A DNA stretch of 64,000 nt from Rhytidiadelphus loreus (GCA_947034895.1 OX344761.1:30702863-30766862), one strand, 5' to 3'. Shown: positions 11,330 to 23,941, counted from the stretch's first letter. Numbers and translations: made by a program. The notes: generated from the sequence alone by a model not told the origin.

Positions 11330-12015
11330 ATGCCATTTCAACTTCAAAATTATATAGCTAATTTCACAAAGCTCCAAAAAAAAATGAAATGACTTGGATT
11401 AGATGCCAATTCCACTTATCTTCCAAGGAAAATTTTATGAAAATTATTTCAACAAACATTGCCTCCCCCAAAATTTAGTTTCAGTTGTTAGGTAGGCGAT
11501 TTTTGGACTCATTACCTTAAACTAAACTGTCTTTTCAAATACCCGAGTCATTTGATTATTTTCCCTCCATTATTTTACACTAAATAGAAATTTTACGGAT
11601 TTTTTCCACCATATTTTCTCCAATGTTTTCAAATTACCAACACTCTTTCTTCAATGTACCAATTGCATTCATTCTACCGGTGAACTTTGACCTCTCCTTG
11701 ACTCGGGCCATGTGGCCCAGCTCAAGACTCAACTCAGGGTTCGTCAACAACCATTTGCTATTGCTAATATTTGGGCCAAATTTGATCGTATTTGGCTTAA
11801 ATCCCTAGTCTTGGCTAGCAAGATTAATACTAGTATTATTTGGAACAAGAAGGATACCCCTCCTTCAGTTGTTTATTCGTCTAGGTTGTCTTTTTTTTTT
11901 TTTTTCCCTTTTCTTTTAGCTCTTATCTCTTCAATTGTCCAGCCCTCGTGGCTTGGTTGTTCTTTGGTCCATTTTTTTTTAATGCAATGGTTTTCACCAT
12001 TTGTTAAAAAAACAA
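11330..12015. other. Non-coding stretch, no supported gene
   Basis: A 135-codon frame (11712-12119) is open, but it runs through a poly-T tract and then the foldback MITE at 12016-12118, so it is not a gene as such. Its first 50 codons show no domain I recognise. Confidence 0.4.
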
Positions 12016-12118
12016 CACAAAATAGTGAAATTAGGTTGCCCCACACTAATTTCTCATATCTAACACTTTCAGACATGGTCAACTATAGTCTGGGGCAACC
12101 TAATTTCACTATTTTGTG
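12016..12118. mobile_element. 103-bp palindromic MITE, copy 2
   Basis: Nearly identical to 6343-6445 in the inner arms (AATAGTGAAATTAGGTTGCC) and loop. The outermost bases differ (CACAAAATAG instead of CACTGAATAG) but remain self-complementary at both ends. Confidence 0.75.
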
Positions 12119-12440
12119 AACTAAACTTTGACCCTATTGAAGATTGGGTAAGACGGCGCATGACCACTTGGGACGGAGAAAATCTCAGTGCCATTAAAGT
12201 TTGGGTGGACCCTCAGACAAACAGACAGACTGGGCCAGGTTTCTAATTTTAGTGCCACGTGTATGACTTTTTTTAGGTTTTAATTTGGACTCTCCAAATT
12301 TTTTTGTGGGGGGAATCATAATTTAATTTAATATAATTTAGGTCCACCAGTGAGAAATTGGGCCAGCCACTGTTTCATAGTAATATCCACTGTTTTGTTT
12401 TTTTTGTTTTTTTTCTCTAGGCGCATTCCTAGAATACAAT

Positions 12441-13090
12441 TTAACCCCTAAATGTCCAAGGCCTTTTCTGAGCTTCTAGGAATTACTCTAAACTGAACAA
12501 AAAGTCAATATTTTGATAAGTTGCATCAATTTATTTTGAATTGTAACCATAAAAATTCAAACTAGACATGTTATGGAACACATAGGAAAAGAAAATACAA
12601 CAATATCACTTATGGATTGAAAGATTGTAATGTTTGATCATGAGGGTGTTAAATTGCTAAAGTGGTTTGAAGTCTTTCAATCCTCTTTTCACATGTCAAA
12701 TCTAAAAAGTTGGTCATCAAAAAATATGAGGATAAAGGGACTAATAAGCATAACTCCAATCAATTTATGGCTTATCAAAATCTACTCTACAATTTTTTTA
12801 AATGAATTTCTAATGTGATTTTTTCTCCAAAATTTAGTATATTTGAGGCTTATTTACAAAAGCCTTCAGCACTCCTAAAAATCAAAATTGCCATGGACAC
12901 ATTTGCACAAAATCTTAAATAGAAAATTTATAATCAATCATTTTCAAAATCAGATTTTGATGCTAAAACTAGACTTCAAAAATATTTTTTCAAAAATATA
13001 ATCTACTAAAATTAGCAAATGATTTAGGTTTCATTTCACTTTAAAGTATTGTTGACAACAAATATTAGTGCCTTGGGCAATTGGGGTTAA
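12441..13090 (-). mobile_element. TTAA-flanked TIR element, subfamily B, inverted (copy B1)
   Basis: TTAA is at 12441-12444 and 13087-13090. The 642-bp body starts CCCCTAAATGTCC. Its interior is the reverse of the 637-bp element at 40568-41204. It shares the TTAA at 13087-13090 with the next element. Non-coding. Confidence 0.75.
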
Positions 13091-14019
13091 CCCCTAAAGG
13101 ACTAGCATGCATATTTTGGCAACATAGAAATTTTAGGCAGGTACATGTGAGTGGAGATTTGCATATTTTAGGCTGAAATTTTAATAGAGGGTGGGGACGA
13201 GGAATATCTTTCATATGCACTAAAATTCATGACATTTGGAAATATGAATAAAAAGTTATGGTCTAATATGTTACTTTTTTTTGTAAATGAGTAGTTATGG
13301 CAGATTTTTAAAAATCACTTTTCTAATAAACAAAAATTTGAAATTGATTTTCTAGAGTTATATATATGCATAAAGCTTTGAGTAATTCCATTTGGATCAA
13401 TGAGCCAAAAAGTTAGGAGGAGTTTTAGTTTACATGCAATTATGTAATCTCTACTCTAAAATAAACTTTGGAGTCTTTTATTTTATTCAATTTTTGATAT
13501 TTAAGAAAATAAAATAAAACCATAGGATGTAGATTGTTTATTACAACATTGCACCCATTTGATTGGCATTTTTCAATTTCATAACTAAATTCTCAAACAT
13601 TTTGTATTTTGAATCATTCTCTACTTTCTATTTACTATTTTTTTCCTATATATTGTACAATTCCAAATGATATGAAAATTTTGAAGCACGTAGCCAACTT
13701 CTCTAGGAAAAAGAATTCAAGGAAGCACCACCATTTTGGACATTTTTTTAATAGAAAAGTGAGCTTGTGAAGCACAACTGTGTTGTTTTTCGCAAGATCC
13801 AAAAAATGATTTCAATAAGTTTGAATGCTTATATCTTGCAATCCACATATTGAAAATTTCTGAAATTTTTTCCTCATCTTATCTGACCAACATAAGACAA
13901 GATCCTATAGTTAGTTGTGCCTCCAAAAGTTTTTCTTTCTAAAAGTTGGTACTTGTACTAAAAATGGCAGTTTTTGAGCATTTTTGGTGAAAACATAGTC
14001 AAGGAACTTATGGGGTTAA
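13087..14019 (-). mobile_element. TTAA-flanked TIR element, subfamily C, inverted (copy C3)
   Basis: The 925-bp body (13091-14015) starts CCCCTAAAGGACT and ends ACTTATGGGG, with TTAA at 14016-14019. On the minus strand it follows the interior of the elements at 23946 and 47120 (ACTATGTTTTCACC and similar words near the end). It abuts element B1 with a single shared TTAA. Confidence 0.75.
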
Positions 14020-14615
14020 GGCCCACAAATCAATCATCCATCACTCATCCATCTTAAATCCTAAAAATGGTAAACTTCATCCAATTATTGGTGAATTTTA
14101 TATTTCTTAGAGATGATTTTGACGATTTCATCTTTTTTTTTCCCCCCCTAGTGCAAAGAGAGTCAATTTGGAAATCAAGTAAGATTTTTCTAAGCAATTG
14201 TTCACTAGTAGCAAATATTTTTGAATGATGACTCTGTTATTCATTGATATGTTTTGAAGTAAATATGAGTATTTTTTTTTACCCCAAGAATAAGGTTATG
14301 GAATTCTTTACATATAAACTCAATGGAGCCTATTTTAGGACAAACTTAATGTAATATTCTTGAATTTAAAGGCATAATCCCTTTGTTTTTTATGAATAAA
14401 GATTCCTTTCATTGTAGAACATCTTGAATGCAAGCATGTCCATGTATCGTGGGCTACTATAACATGAATATAACAATACTCTTGTAGGAAGATGGGCCTC
14501 CTCTCTTCCTAGTCAAGATTGTTATGAAGTATGTCTCATTGCATGATGGCAGGCATGTTCTTTTCTAAATCATGGGAATGGTTTAGTGTTGTAATGTCCT
14601 TCTTTTAGACCTTGA

Positions 14616-15325
14616 GTAACCCCTAAAAGACTCAAGAATACACTTTAGAGATTTTGAAAACTCAGGCATGCTATGTTGATTTCATGCAAAAATTCCAAAT
14701 TATGGGTGTAGCTTTGTTTGAGGTCATTTCAATATATATATTGTAAAAATTATAAGTTTTTTTATTTTTTAATATAAAACAAATAGATAAAAATTAATTC
14801 TAAAAATTAATTAATTAATTATATTGGTTTGTATAGATTAATACCTACTCATATACATTTAAATCATTGAGGTGAAAGTTATAAAGAGTTTTATTTTGCA
14901 AGCAATAGAGGTAGAAAAAACATATGAAGTCATTTTTTGAACTTAATTTTGAAAATTTTAAAATAAATAAAAAATAAAGGATACCAATGACTTAAACATT
15001 CTCACTCGCATTCTCACCCGCATTCTCACCATTGGGATTAACAATTTTCAACTTCTCCTAAAAGTCAATTATTAGCAATTTAGACTTTTCATTGATTGAT
15101 TAATGTTACAACATATAAATATGAATGTTTTTTGGTTAAATTTCTTCATATAAATTATCAAACCATTTTTCATCATGTTTTTCTAAAAATGTTTTAAGAC
15201 AAACTTCATCTTTTAGAAAGGCTAGAAAAAAAACTATATTTTGAAGTATAAGTACATTGATCTTGGAATCAGTGGTTAGAGATTTATTAGTCCCTAATTT
15301 AGCTAACTCATACTCATGGGGTTAA
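14616..15325. mobile_element. TTAA-type TIR element, divergent subfamily (E1)
   Basis: The left terminus CCCCTAAAAGACTC follows GTAA (a one-base change from TTAA). The right terminus CTCATGGGG is followed by TTAA at 15322-15325. The body is 702 bp, and its interior does not obviously match subfamilies A-C. Non-coding. Confidence 0.55.
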
Positions 15326-15730
15326 CCTATAAAAGATGGAGCCTATGACCATGTAATCAAACTTCAAAATCCTTCAATTTTTATAGTCTTTTTGCAACTA
15401 AATTTGGGAGGAAAAATCACACATTGTCAATAAGTAATAAAATTTTAGAGTTTTTTTTGTAAAAAGCTGAAATTATTGTAAATTTTTCAAATATGTATAT
15501 AAAATACAAAGCAATCTAAAGGATCTAAAAATATTAGCCATAGGTGTATATTGTGGTGTAGAACATCATCATGCAAAGCAAATTTTTGTGGCATTCTACA
15601 ATTAGAAATTCAATTGACAATAGTTGAATTCAATGTTTAGGTAATTGAAAGCTTAGGGCTACTACTTCCTACACAAAAAACAATGAAAAATGAATATTTT
15701 ATTAATTTGAAAGTGATTGATCCCACCACA
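15326..15730. other. Non-coding; possible start of another TTAA element
   Basis: Directly after the shared TTAA at 15322-15325 comes CCTATAAAAGATGG, which could be a decayed left terminus of the same family. No right end was found. No gene seen. Confidence 0.35.
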
Positions 15731-16762
15731 AAACTCTCTACATATTTTCTATTTTCTCAAGAGTCACTCACTATTTTCCACTGTGTATTGTAGTTGCGAC
15801 AAAGTTATTCAAACTAAGATAAACTACCCTATTATTTTTTTGTCATAATGTAGTTGTTGCTACACCATTCATGTGCTATTGTGTACCAATAATGTGCATT
15901 TCAAATCTGAAAATGTACTTATTTCTAATTCATAAGAGCTGTAAAATAGCTCACAAATAGTCACATGGCGCAAGTATGTGTGTGCTACACTTCTCTACGT
16001 GTTTTCTATTTTCTCAAGAGTCACACTTGCTACTTTCCATCGTGTGTCGTAGTTGCAACAAAGTTATTAAAACCAAGATAAACTACCCTATTTTTTTTTT
16101 TCATAATGTAGTTGCCGTTACACCATTCATGTGCTATTATGTACCAATAATGTGCATTTCAAATCTGAAAATGTACTTATTTCTAATTCATAAGAGCTGT
16201 AAAATAGCTCACAAATAGTCACATGGCGCAAGTATGTGTGTGCTACACTTCTCTACGTGTTTTCTATTTTCTCAAGAGTCACACTTGCTACTTTCCATCG
16301 TGTGTCGTAATTTTCCATCATGTGTCATAGTTGTGGTAGAGTTATTAAAATTAAGATAAACTACCCTATTATTTTGTGTTATGACGTGGTTGTTGTTGTT
16401 CCATGCATGTGCTATTATGTACCATTAATGTACATTTCAAATCTAAAAATATACTTATTTCTAATCCATAAGAGCCGTAAAATAGCCTACAAATAGTCAC
16501 ATGACACAAGTATGTGTGTGCTACACTTCTCTACGTGTTTTCTATTTTCTCAAGAGTCATACTTGCTACTTTCCATTGTGTGTCATAGTGGTGGTAAAGT
16601 TATTAAAACTAAGATAAACTACCCTATCATTGTTTGTCACAATGTATTTGCTGCTAAACCAATTGTGTGCTATTATGTACCATTAATGTACATTTCAAAT
16701 CTAAAAATATACTTATTTCTAATCCATAAGAGCCATAAAATATCACACAAATAGTCACATGA
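15731..16762 (+). repeat. Four direct repeats of about 258-280 bp
   Basis: Units begin near 15734, 15991, 16249 and 16527, at the phrase CTCTACGTGTTTTCTATTTT (first copy CTCTACATATTTT). They share CAAGAGTCA, AAACTACCCTAT, TGTGCTATTATGTACCA and CACAAATAGTCACATG. The third unit is about 20 bp longer because of a local repeat. Two 80-codon frames here are by-products of the repeat and show no protein domain. Confidence 0.8.
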
Positions 16763-17204
16763 CACAAATAGAGGTAGGGTGGCTTACCTTACCCCCAAAA
16801 CAACACCGCTTGCTTGTTGGTTTTCAGACACAGTTGAAATTTGTGGTTTTTAATGACTCATCCAAATTGGTATCCAATGAAAGAAGGTCCCCAGGTAGTT
16901 TCTGAAAGTTTTTAAGCGGCAGTGGTCCCAACTGAGTACTTTAACTTTTTCACAAGCTGTGTCACCTTTTTTTTCTTCTTTTTGCATACACTGAGATTCA
17001 CGAACCTCAGCCGAACCTAAACCGAACCTGAGCTTCTTTACAGCTTGTGGTGGAGACAGTGATTAACGGCCGGATTTCTTTGAATGTGGATGCAACACTT
17101 GGTGGTGGAGACACTCTTTGCACCAATGAGGTTTGGAAGAAATCTTTGAGTTGGCGGCTTCAAAGAAGTTAAGACAAACCACTCTATAAAAGAAGAGTGT
17201 AGGC

Positions 17205-17477
17205 AAAAATATGATCTTTAAGAAGAAAAAAATTAAAAAATTAATTTCTAATTTTTGTAGATTTATTTTTCTGCCCGGTGATGTGAAAATTATGTTTAAG
17301 ATGCCATAACTTTTGCTCCCATGCACCAATTGAAATAAAATTTATATTCTCACGAAGCTCATAAGTTTTCCTATCTTATGAGAAAGTTCCAAAAAAATTC
17401 ACTGAAAATTGAGATCATCGGAACTTGTCCGAAATCCATTTTGTCTCCCGAGGGGACAATGGTCTTTTAGGGGTTAA
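17205..17477 (+). mobile_element. TTAA subfamily A, 3' part only (A2)
   Basis: The 3' end matches the subfamily A consensus (GCCATAACTTTTGCTCCC, then CGAGGGGACAATGGTC) and ends TTTTAGGGG followed by TTAA at 17474-17477. Upstream of about 17205 the homology stops in a GC-richer sequence (16763-17204) of unknown origin in which I see no gene. Confidence 0.6.
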
Positions 17478-17574
17478 AATAGCAAAACAATAGATCAATT
17501 TTTTTCTCATTCTAATGTCAATAGAGATTGATACTTTATAAAACCAAGTATAGAATAATTTAATAATTGAAATT

Positions 17575-18394
17575 CTAATCCCTAAAGTCCCAAGGCCTTT
17601 TTTCTATCAAAAAACACTCAAAATTGCCATTTCAATTGCAAAGAGAAAAAAATTTAGAAAATGTTTTTTTTGCATATCAAAACATAGAATCTTGCACTAA
17701 ACTAGTGTAAAAATGTGTAGAAGAAATTTCAAAAACTTTGACTACATAGATTGCAAGATCTTTGCATTTAAAGTGAAGGAACAAGTTTTTTTACACATTG
17801 CTTGACTACATTTTTTTATTTTGAATCTTCTTAGCTAAAATTTTTGCACTCTTGATTTTGAATTTATAATGTTTTATGTTTAAAAATTGAGTTGAGAGTC
17901 TAGGAAAAAATTTCAATAAACACGTGCTTAGTTTTCATTCATTAAAAAATTATTAAATAGAAGTAGATTCAAGATTAAAGGAAAACAAAACCATTTATAG
18001 GTCTAAGATGGAATTAAAACAACGTTATTTTTTCAAGAAGATGCTTTAATTGCCCAAAAAACAAGATTGTTTATCATTTTCACATCACTAATCCTAATAG
18101 AATGGATCAAAGCTTCCTAATTAGATAAAAATGTATTATATGAGAAATAATTTTTAAAATTTTTTTTGGTTGTAGCTTTTGCCTGCTAAACTAAAATTTG
18201 GGCTTATTGTGCCATAACTTTTACTCTTAGGCATTGATTGCAATAAAAACTATATTGCCCAAATGATAATGTGTTTCCTATCTTCACATAAGTTATAGAA
18301 AAGAACAATGAATATTGAGACTACATGAGCTTGTCCAGAACCCATTTTGTCCTTTCCCGTGCCTCTAACGATAAAATGGGACTTTTGGGGTTAA
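17575..18394 (+). mobile_element. TTAA subfamily A, slightly eroded (A3)
   Basis: The left flank is CTAA (mutated TTAA) with TCCCTAAAGTCCC as its first bases. The right end ACTTTTGGGG is followed by TTAA at 18391-18394. The body is about 812 bp. The interior order agrees with the copies at 3507 and 49204. It is older than those, judging by the damaged termini. Confidence 0.65.
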
Positions 18395-19586
18395 AAAAGA
18401 CAAGTTCAAGTGAAAAAAAGTTTTTTAAAATTATTTTAACATTTAAAAAATAATTAAAGGATCTTTATTTATAATTAAAATTATTTGTTTGTGACAATAC
18501 TAACCATGGAAGCTTTGCACCCGAAAAAACACAAGAATAAAACAATTCCGAATTTGAAAACGTATGCAAGAAGAGGCTCACTTCATGAACTTTTATACAA
18601 TATTAAATCAACTATTTTTCTTAGGATTCCTTCCAATAATTGTATATATATATATACATACTATAACAAAATTTGTTCTTGTGCAATGCCACCAAAAAGT
18701 TTCTTCATAATGGAGGATTTTTTGAGAAAGTGTTTGGATGTCATTAGAGTTTAGCAATAATGAATTTTAGTGGATGAAAGAGTTTTAACAGACTTCTAAA
18801 TGTATGGCTTAAATGTTTAAATCATAATATTAATTCCTAAATAATTCTATGGAAAAATTAAATAGTCAAAGGCAAAGTTAAGCACATATCTCTTATGCTA
18901 TTGACGCCACTGCTCCATCTTCCTTTATTGCAATGGTGATTTTGTCATAGTCCCCCCCTTGCTCCATTTTTGTTGATTTCTATGATCTTTTGTATACTAC
19001 TTAAATATGAAGTTTATAAAAGTAATGGTAATTTGACATTGATCTATTTGTTGTACTCTCTTACCTAATTCTCTTCCTTTTTGTTATCTACTATTTTCTT
19101 TTAATCTTTTCCTTTTCTTCTATTTTTCTAATCTTTTCTAAGTTGTCACCATTGACTTCTACTACTACTAATTGTTTCTAATTGACCCTAAGAATCAAAC
19201 TAATGGCAAGACATAGGCCTCATCAATTCTACTAAGCATCTACTTAAGGCTCTAGTATCTATTTAGTCAACTATGGGTTTTGGAATCAAATAAGTTTAAA
19301 AACAACTATGATAAATCCTTGATAATGGGGTCAAATTATCCTCGTAGTAGTCAAGACCTCACCGTGGCACTTGGGACCTCACCATTGACGTTGGAACTTG
19401 CTATCCTCTCTTGGCTCTCTTTGGTCTCCTCATTTTAATACTAATAATATTTCAATTGCTCTTCCCATTTCTCACATCTGTCTTTATGTGGAATTAAAAA
19501 AATTCAACGATGCTAATAGGGCAAACCAATCATTCTCCCTATCATAGTCTAGTTTAAACTTAAGGTAGGAGTTTCTAAAAGTGCTC
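18395..19586. other. Non-coding stretch, no gene seen
   Basis: AT-rich DNA. An 89-codon frame at 18485-18754 contains a TA-rich run and no domain. I see no repeat structure beyond low complexity. Confidence 0.4.
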
Positions 19587-19685
19587 GGGCTCTAAAATGG
19601 TCCACCTTTTTAAATGTACACTATTTGTATATTTTGCTTTTTCATAGCCTTTAGCAATGTTCAAAGATTGTACATTTTAGAGCCC
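19587..19685. mobile_element. MITE with GGGCTCTAAAAT termini, copy 2
   Basis: The left end GGGCTCTAAAATGG pairs with the right end CATTTTAGAGCCC. The interior (TTTTTCATAGCCTTTAGCAA) is shared with 11203-11328. Confidence 0.6.
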
Positions 19686-19979
19686 TATGCCTTTTCAACT
19701 TCAAAATTTTATAACTTAGGTAGCCGACCTCTTTCCGACCACAACCTATTTTCGCTAGTTAGACTACTTTGATTTTATCACTTTTGACAACTCATGTGGT
19801 TAGGTGACAGTTCACGCAACACAAATGTCAGGAAGGTGTACATTGAATTTATACAATGATCACAAAATGTATATTTGAAGCCACAATTATCACCTACTTT
19901 GAAGCATGGTCGATTTTGTAATCAACCTATGGTTGGAAATGCGGTGCCCTATATAACAAGAATGGATTGAACAGAATCT

Positions 19980-20910
19980 TTAACCCCTAAAGGACCATTG
20001 TCCCCTCGGGGGACAAAATGGATTTTGGGCAAGTTCTTATGATCTCAATTTTCAGTGAATCTTTTTGAAACTTTCCCATAAGATACGAAAACTTATGAGC
20101 TTCGTGGGAATATAAATTTTATTTCAATTGGTGCCCGAGAGCAAAAGTTATGGCATCTTAAACATAATTTACACGTCACCGGGCAAAAAAATAAATCTAC
20201 AAAAATTTGAATTTAAATTTTTTTTTTTTTTTTCTTAAAGATAATATTTTTGTCTACATGTGAAGCTTTGATTCATTCCATTTGGATTAGTAATGTGAAA
20301 GTTATGAACAATCTTGTTTTTCCGGTAATTTGAGCATCTTCTTGAAAAAATAACTTATAGGATTCAATTCTGAATGCAATTTTCACAATTTTTCAAAAAA
20401 AATTGTTTGACAAGGTTAACTTTTCTATTTAGAACAATCTCACCGTTGAGATTATTGTGTTTCAATCCCATTTTAGAGCTATTAAAGATTTAGTTTTTCT
20501 TTCAATCTTAGACCTACTTGTACTGAACAATTTTTTAAAGAATGAAAATCAATCATGTTTTCTTTTTTTTTAAATTTCTAGACTTTCAACCCAATTCTTC
20601 AACACAAAAAATTTTAAATTCAAGGTCCATGGTGTAATTTTTTTCCCCAAATGGCATTCAAAGCCATCTGAAATTGCAGGCTAGTGTTCAAAAAAACTTT
20701 CTTTTTTCAACTTTGAATGCTAATATCTTCCAATCTGTACGGTCAAACTCCATGAAATTTTTACCACATGATACTATACTAGTAAAGTACAAGATCCTAC
20801 GGTTAGATTCTAAAAAAAGTATTTTTTTTGTTTTTTGGGATGAATGCAGCAAAAATGGCAGTTTTGAGTAGTTTTTGACAGACGAACGGCCCTAGTCCTT
20901 TAGGGGTTAA
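19980..20910 (-). mobile_element. TTAA-flanked TIR element, subfamily A, inverted, complete (A4)
   Basis: TTAA is at 19980-19983 and 20907-20910. The body is 923 bp and starts CCCCTAAAGGACC, ending GTCCTTTAGGGG, so the terminal 12-13 bases are near-perfect inverted repeats. The interior is the reverse of copies A1, A5 and A6. Non-coding. Confidence 0.8.
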
Positions 20911-21399
20911 GAAAAAAATTCATAATTATTTTGTTTTTGAAGCAAAAAAAAGGAATTTTTTTTGGAACCGGCCTCACATCTATTTATCTACAAAGGGGAT
21001 TTTTCTCCTCACCAAATGCATACTGAAACTACGCTAAATTACTTAAGTGGTTGGAATGAGGTCATCTACCTTAATTCCACAAAGCTCCAAAAAATATGAA
21101 ATAACTTGGGTTCGATATCAATTTTACTTGTCTTTCAAAAAATATTTCCTAAAAAATATTTCAAAATGTTTCACCTCCCCCAAATTCAGTTCCAGCCCTT
21201 AGATGGTCCATTTATGAACTTCCTAGTTCCTATCCTGCCTTATTAAGATGGTCGCATAAGTACCATTCAGTTGACCTTCAGTTGCCACATGGCACTCAAA
21301 TATCTTTATAATTATACTAACTTATCTCATTCCCATCCGCATCTCCAGGGGTCACTGTACCTTAGACTGTATACTCATCACTGCACCGACTTCCTCCCG
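20911..21399. other. Non-coding stretch
   Basis: AT-rich up to about 21240 and GC-richer afterwards. A 69-codon frame (21271-21480) ends inside the next MITE. No gene supported. Confidence 0.4.
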
Positions 21400-21624
21400 G
21401 CCAGGGTGAATTGCCCCCCTCATTGCCCCTCCAGGGCAAACCCTGGAATTTTTTATTTGCAAGGCTTTATTTTTTTTTGAAATTCTGAATTCATATTTGC
21501 AATCAAAGATCCCAAATTACTCTAGAGGGATTCAAGAATTACCAAAAAATTGGCACAACATAGGGGGATTTTTTTTCAAACTAAAGTTGACTAGGGCAAT
21601 GAGGGGGTCAATTCTCCCTGAGCC
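21400..21624. mobile_element. MITE with GCCAGGGTGAATTG termini (complete)
   Basis: The left arm GCCAGGGTGAATTGCCCCCC pairs with the right arm GGGGGTCAATTCTCCCTGAG; GCAATGAGG/CCTCATTGC extends the arms. Relatives are at 43228-43482 (complete), 43501-43560 (one end) and 37108-37207 (one end, at a gene breakpoint). No protein is encoded. Confidence 0.65.
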
Positions 21625-21930
21625 TTCCTCCCAAGTCCCAATTGAACAGTTTCTTAGAGCATCGCCACCAGTTGCACGCCAAATGAGCACCGTACACAAA
21701 AGTGGCAAGGGCTTTGGAGTCCCATGAGATGTGGTTGTGCCGTGATCACATAGTGACCCCCACCAACAACCCTCTAAAATTGGATTGAGTATAAGTTTTC
21801 AAGTGCCACCAAGGCACCGGACACTGTGGCTTATTCTTGGAGCTAAAAATTTTAAGATTGAGTTTTTTGTTGAACATTGCAATGGATCTATGGATTAAAA
21901 ATAAAAACTTTATCTTGTACTTCACATGAA

Positions 21931-22240
21931 CACATAGTAATGGATTAAAAATAAAACTTTTTATCTTGTACCCCATATGAACATATACTAATGGATTAAA
22001 AATAGAAGGTTTATCTTTTACATTAAAGGTATGTATAACACATACATGTACTTGTTAATATTTGTAGAACTTATAATTTTAAGTTTGAACACATACTAAT
22101 GGATTAAAAATAAAACTTTTTATCTTGTACTCCATATGAACATATACTAATGGATTAAAAATAGAAGGTTTATCTCTTACATTACCTAACATATACATAT
22201 ACTTGTTAATATTTATAGAACTTCTAATTTTAAGTTTGAA
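21931..22240. repeat. 159-bp tandem duplication
   Basis: A unit starting CACATAGTAATGGATTAAAA at 21931 recurs at 22090, with TTATCTTGTAC, CTTGTTAATATTT and TTTTAAGTTTGAA in the same order. Identity is high. A shorter related piece lies just upstream at 21885. Confidence 0.8.
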
Positions 22241-22302
22241 TGAAATCTTATATAATGTTATGTTTTTATATAAAAAGTCTTTTATTATTTTTCCCATCCC
22301 TC

Positions 22303-22473
22303 AAGAGTGTGATGTGTGCATTGAAAAGTTTTGGTTTCAAAGCATCCACACATTCTTGAGAGTACACACGGAAAAAAGTCTTGTTCCTTAAGAGTGTGAT
22401 GTGTGCATTGAAAAGTTTTGGTTTCAAAGCGTCCGCACATTCTTGAGAGTACACATGGGAAAAAGTCTTGTTT
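22303..22473. repeat. 87-bp tandem duplication
   Basis: AAGAGTGTGATGTGTGCATT at 22303 recurs at 22390. Each copy runs to AAAAGTCTTGTT with two or three substitutions. The open minus-strand frames across it are repeat artefacts. Confidence 0.85.
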
Positions 22474-23017
22474 GCATTGTAGTGCTCTATGGTGTGTCTC
22501 CAAAAAATCCCACTCTTCTGTCCAGTCCCTTGCTTCGGATCCTGTGAAATGTGTAAAAAAGAAAAACAAAGTTGCTTCTCCTCTGCCTCACAAAAGTTCT
22601 TCCCTTTCTTTGCAAGCCCCCCGCCCCCCTCTCCCCTCCATTGCTTCCACGTTGACATCCATTGAGAAAATAGTCTACGTTGACTAAGAATCTAAAATAC
22701 CGTGAGTTGTAATACTACCCTCTACAAAGGCCCTCCCTTGCCGTGGAAATGTGAATGTGACATGATGGACGCCAAAATTTATACCGTAACGTGTTGTTGA
22801 TGTAGAGCCGTTTACCGTTAAAAAGGCACACCAAAGATGGAGTACCGTTGCCGAGAACGTTAAACAGTACTGGTGGCGATGCTCTTAAGTTAACATACAA
22901 TAACTTACTACTCATGCTAACTTCAGTTAAGTCAAGGGTAGGCCTTAATTGGCCACTCACAGCTGGCCATCTAGGATGTTCTAATCACGCTCATGGTTTG
23001 AACTTTGAACTTAACCT
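22474..23017. other. Non-coding stretch, GC-richer than average
   Basis: Several frames of 81-130 codons overlap here on both strands, with repetitive or proline/serine-rich translations and no domain. No splice pattern could be supported. The nature of the segment is unknown. Confidence 0.35.
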
Positions 23018-23467
23018 TTAACCCTTGAACGTCGAAGGGGTGATGCTCAAAATCATCCTTTTGTATTACCGAGTGAATCATTGGTCAAAGAAATAGCAAA
23101 AGCACCTATTGGAAGTCAAAGTAGTGTAGGAGATCTTTCCTTTCTAAACCCAATTCCAAGGATGAATAGTTGCACTTTTGTCCTACACTCAAAGATTCTT
23201 TGTCATCCATCAAACATTTGGTGTCCGTGTCAACGTTCAAGGGTTAAAGGATGAAGGGGTGACCTTGGAAATCATTCCTTTTCATTACTGTGTGAATCAT
23301 TGGCTTAAGAAATACCAAAAGCACTCATTGGAAGTCAAAGCACTATAGAAGACCTCCCTTTTTGCAACTAAATTTCAAGGATGAGTAATTTCACTTTGTC
23401 CTACTACAAGGATTCCTTGTCATCCATCAGACGCCAAACATCCTCCTCGACGTTGAAGGGTTGATCA
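23018..23467. mobile_element. Two adjoining short TTAA MITEs (F type)
   Basis: The first copy is 23022-23243 (222 bp), between TTAA at 23018-23021 and 23244-23247. Its ends CCCTTGAACGTCGA and TCAACGTTCAAGGG are almost perfect inverted repeats. The second copy, 23248 to about 23463, shares the central TTAA, has a damaged left end and ends CGACGTTGAAGGG. The two interiors are clear homologues (AATCATTGG and GGAAGTCAAAG in the same order). Confidence 0.7.
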
Positions 23468-23941
23468 ATGTTTGTAACTTAATATATAAGGTGAAGGCAC
23501 CCATAACTGATCAAATAAGCAATTTTGTACATGATCTAGCGTAGTGAAAGGTAAGGCAAATATTTTTAGAAATGACGGAGATTGCAAAAAAAATTGGAAT
23601 TTTTTTCGCTTGAACAGAAATTACTATGAATTTTGGGAGGTAAAAAGTGCGCCAAACGCATAGCCAAGTTCTAGACTCTTCCCATTTTGATCATTCAAGA
23701 ATTAATTTCGTGCTCATTGCTTCCTACTTTCTTGCTCACTTGTCATGAACTTGTTGATCCAAATTTTGAAAATGGATAAAACATGCATTCTAAAGGAAAA
23801 ATGAAAAATTATTTGACCTTGGTTGGTAATATGGTGCCCTATTGATTGTTGATGGGGTGCCGGTTAGTAATGGATGCCTTCACATTAGTTATGAGAATTA
23901 CGGTTCATTAGCACGTACTGTAGGTATTTATAATGGATAAC
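23468..23941. other. Non-coding stretch
   Basis: No gene or repeat could be supported. The words around 23620-23760 (AATTACTATGAATTTTGG) resemble 4950-4970, hinting at another dispersed repeat. Confidence 0.35.

Noticed and set aside
15976..16754. Two similar 80-codon frames as a duplicated gene
   Set aside because: They are by-products of the roughly 265-bp tandem repeat; the other two repeat units do not keep the frame, and no domain is present.
22266..22658. 130-codon minus-strand frame
   Set aside because: Half of it consists of the 87-bp tandem duplication translated twice, and no domain is seen.
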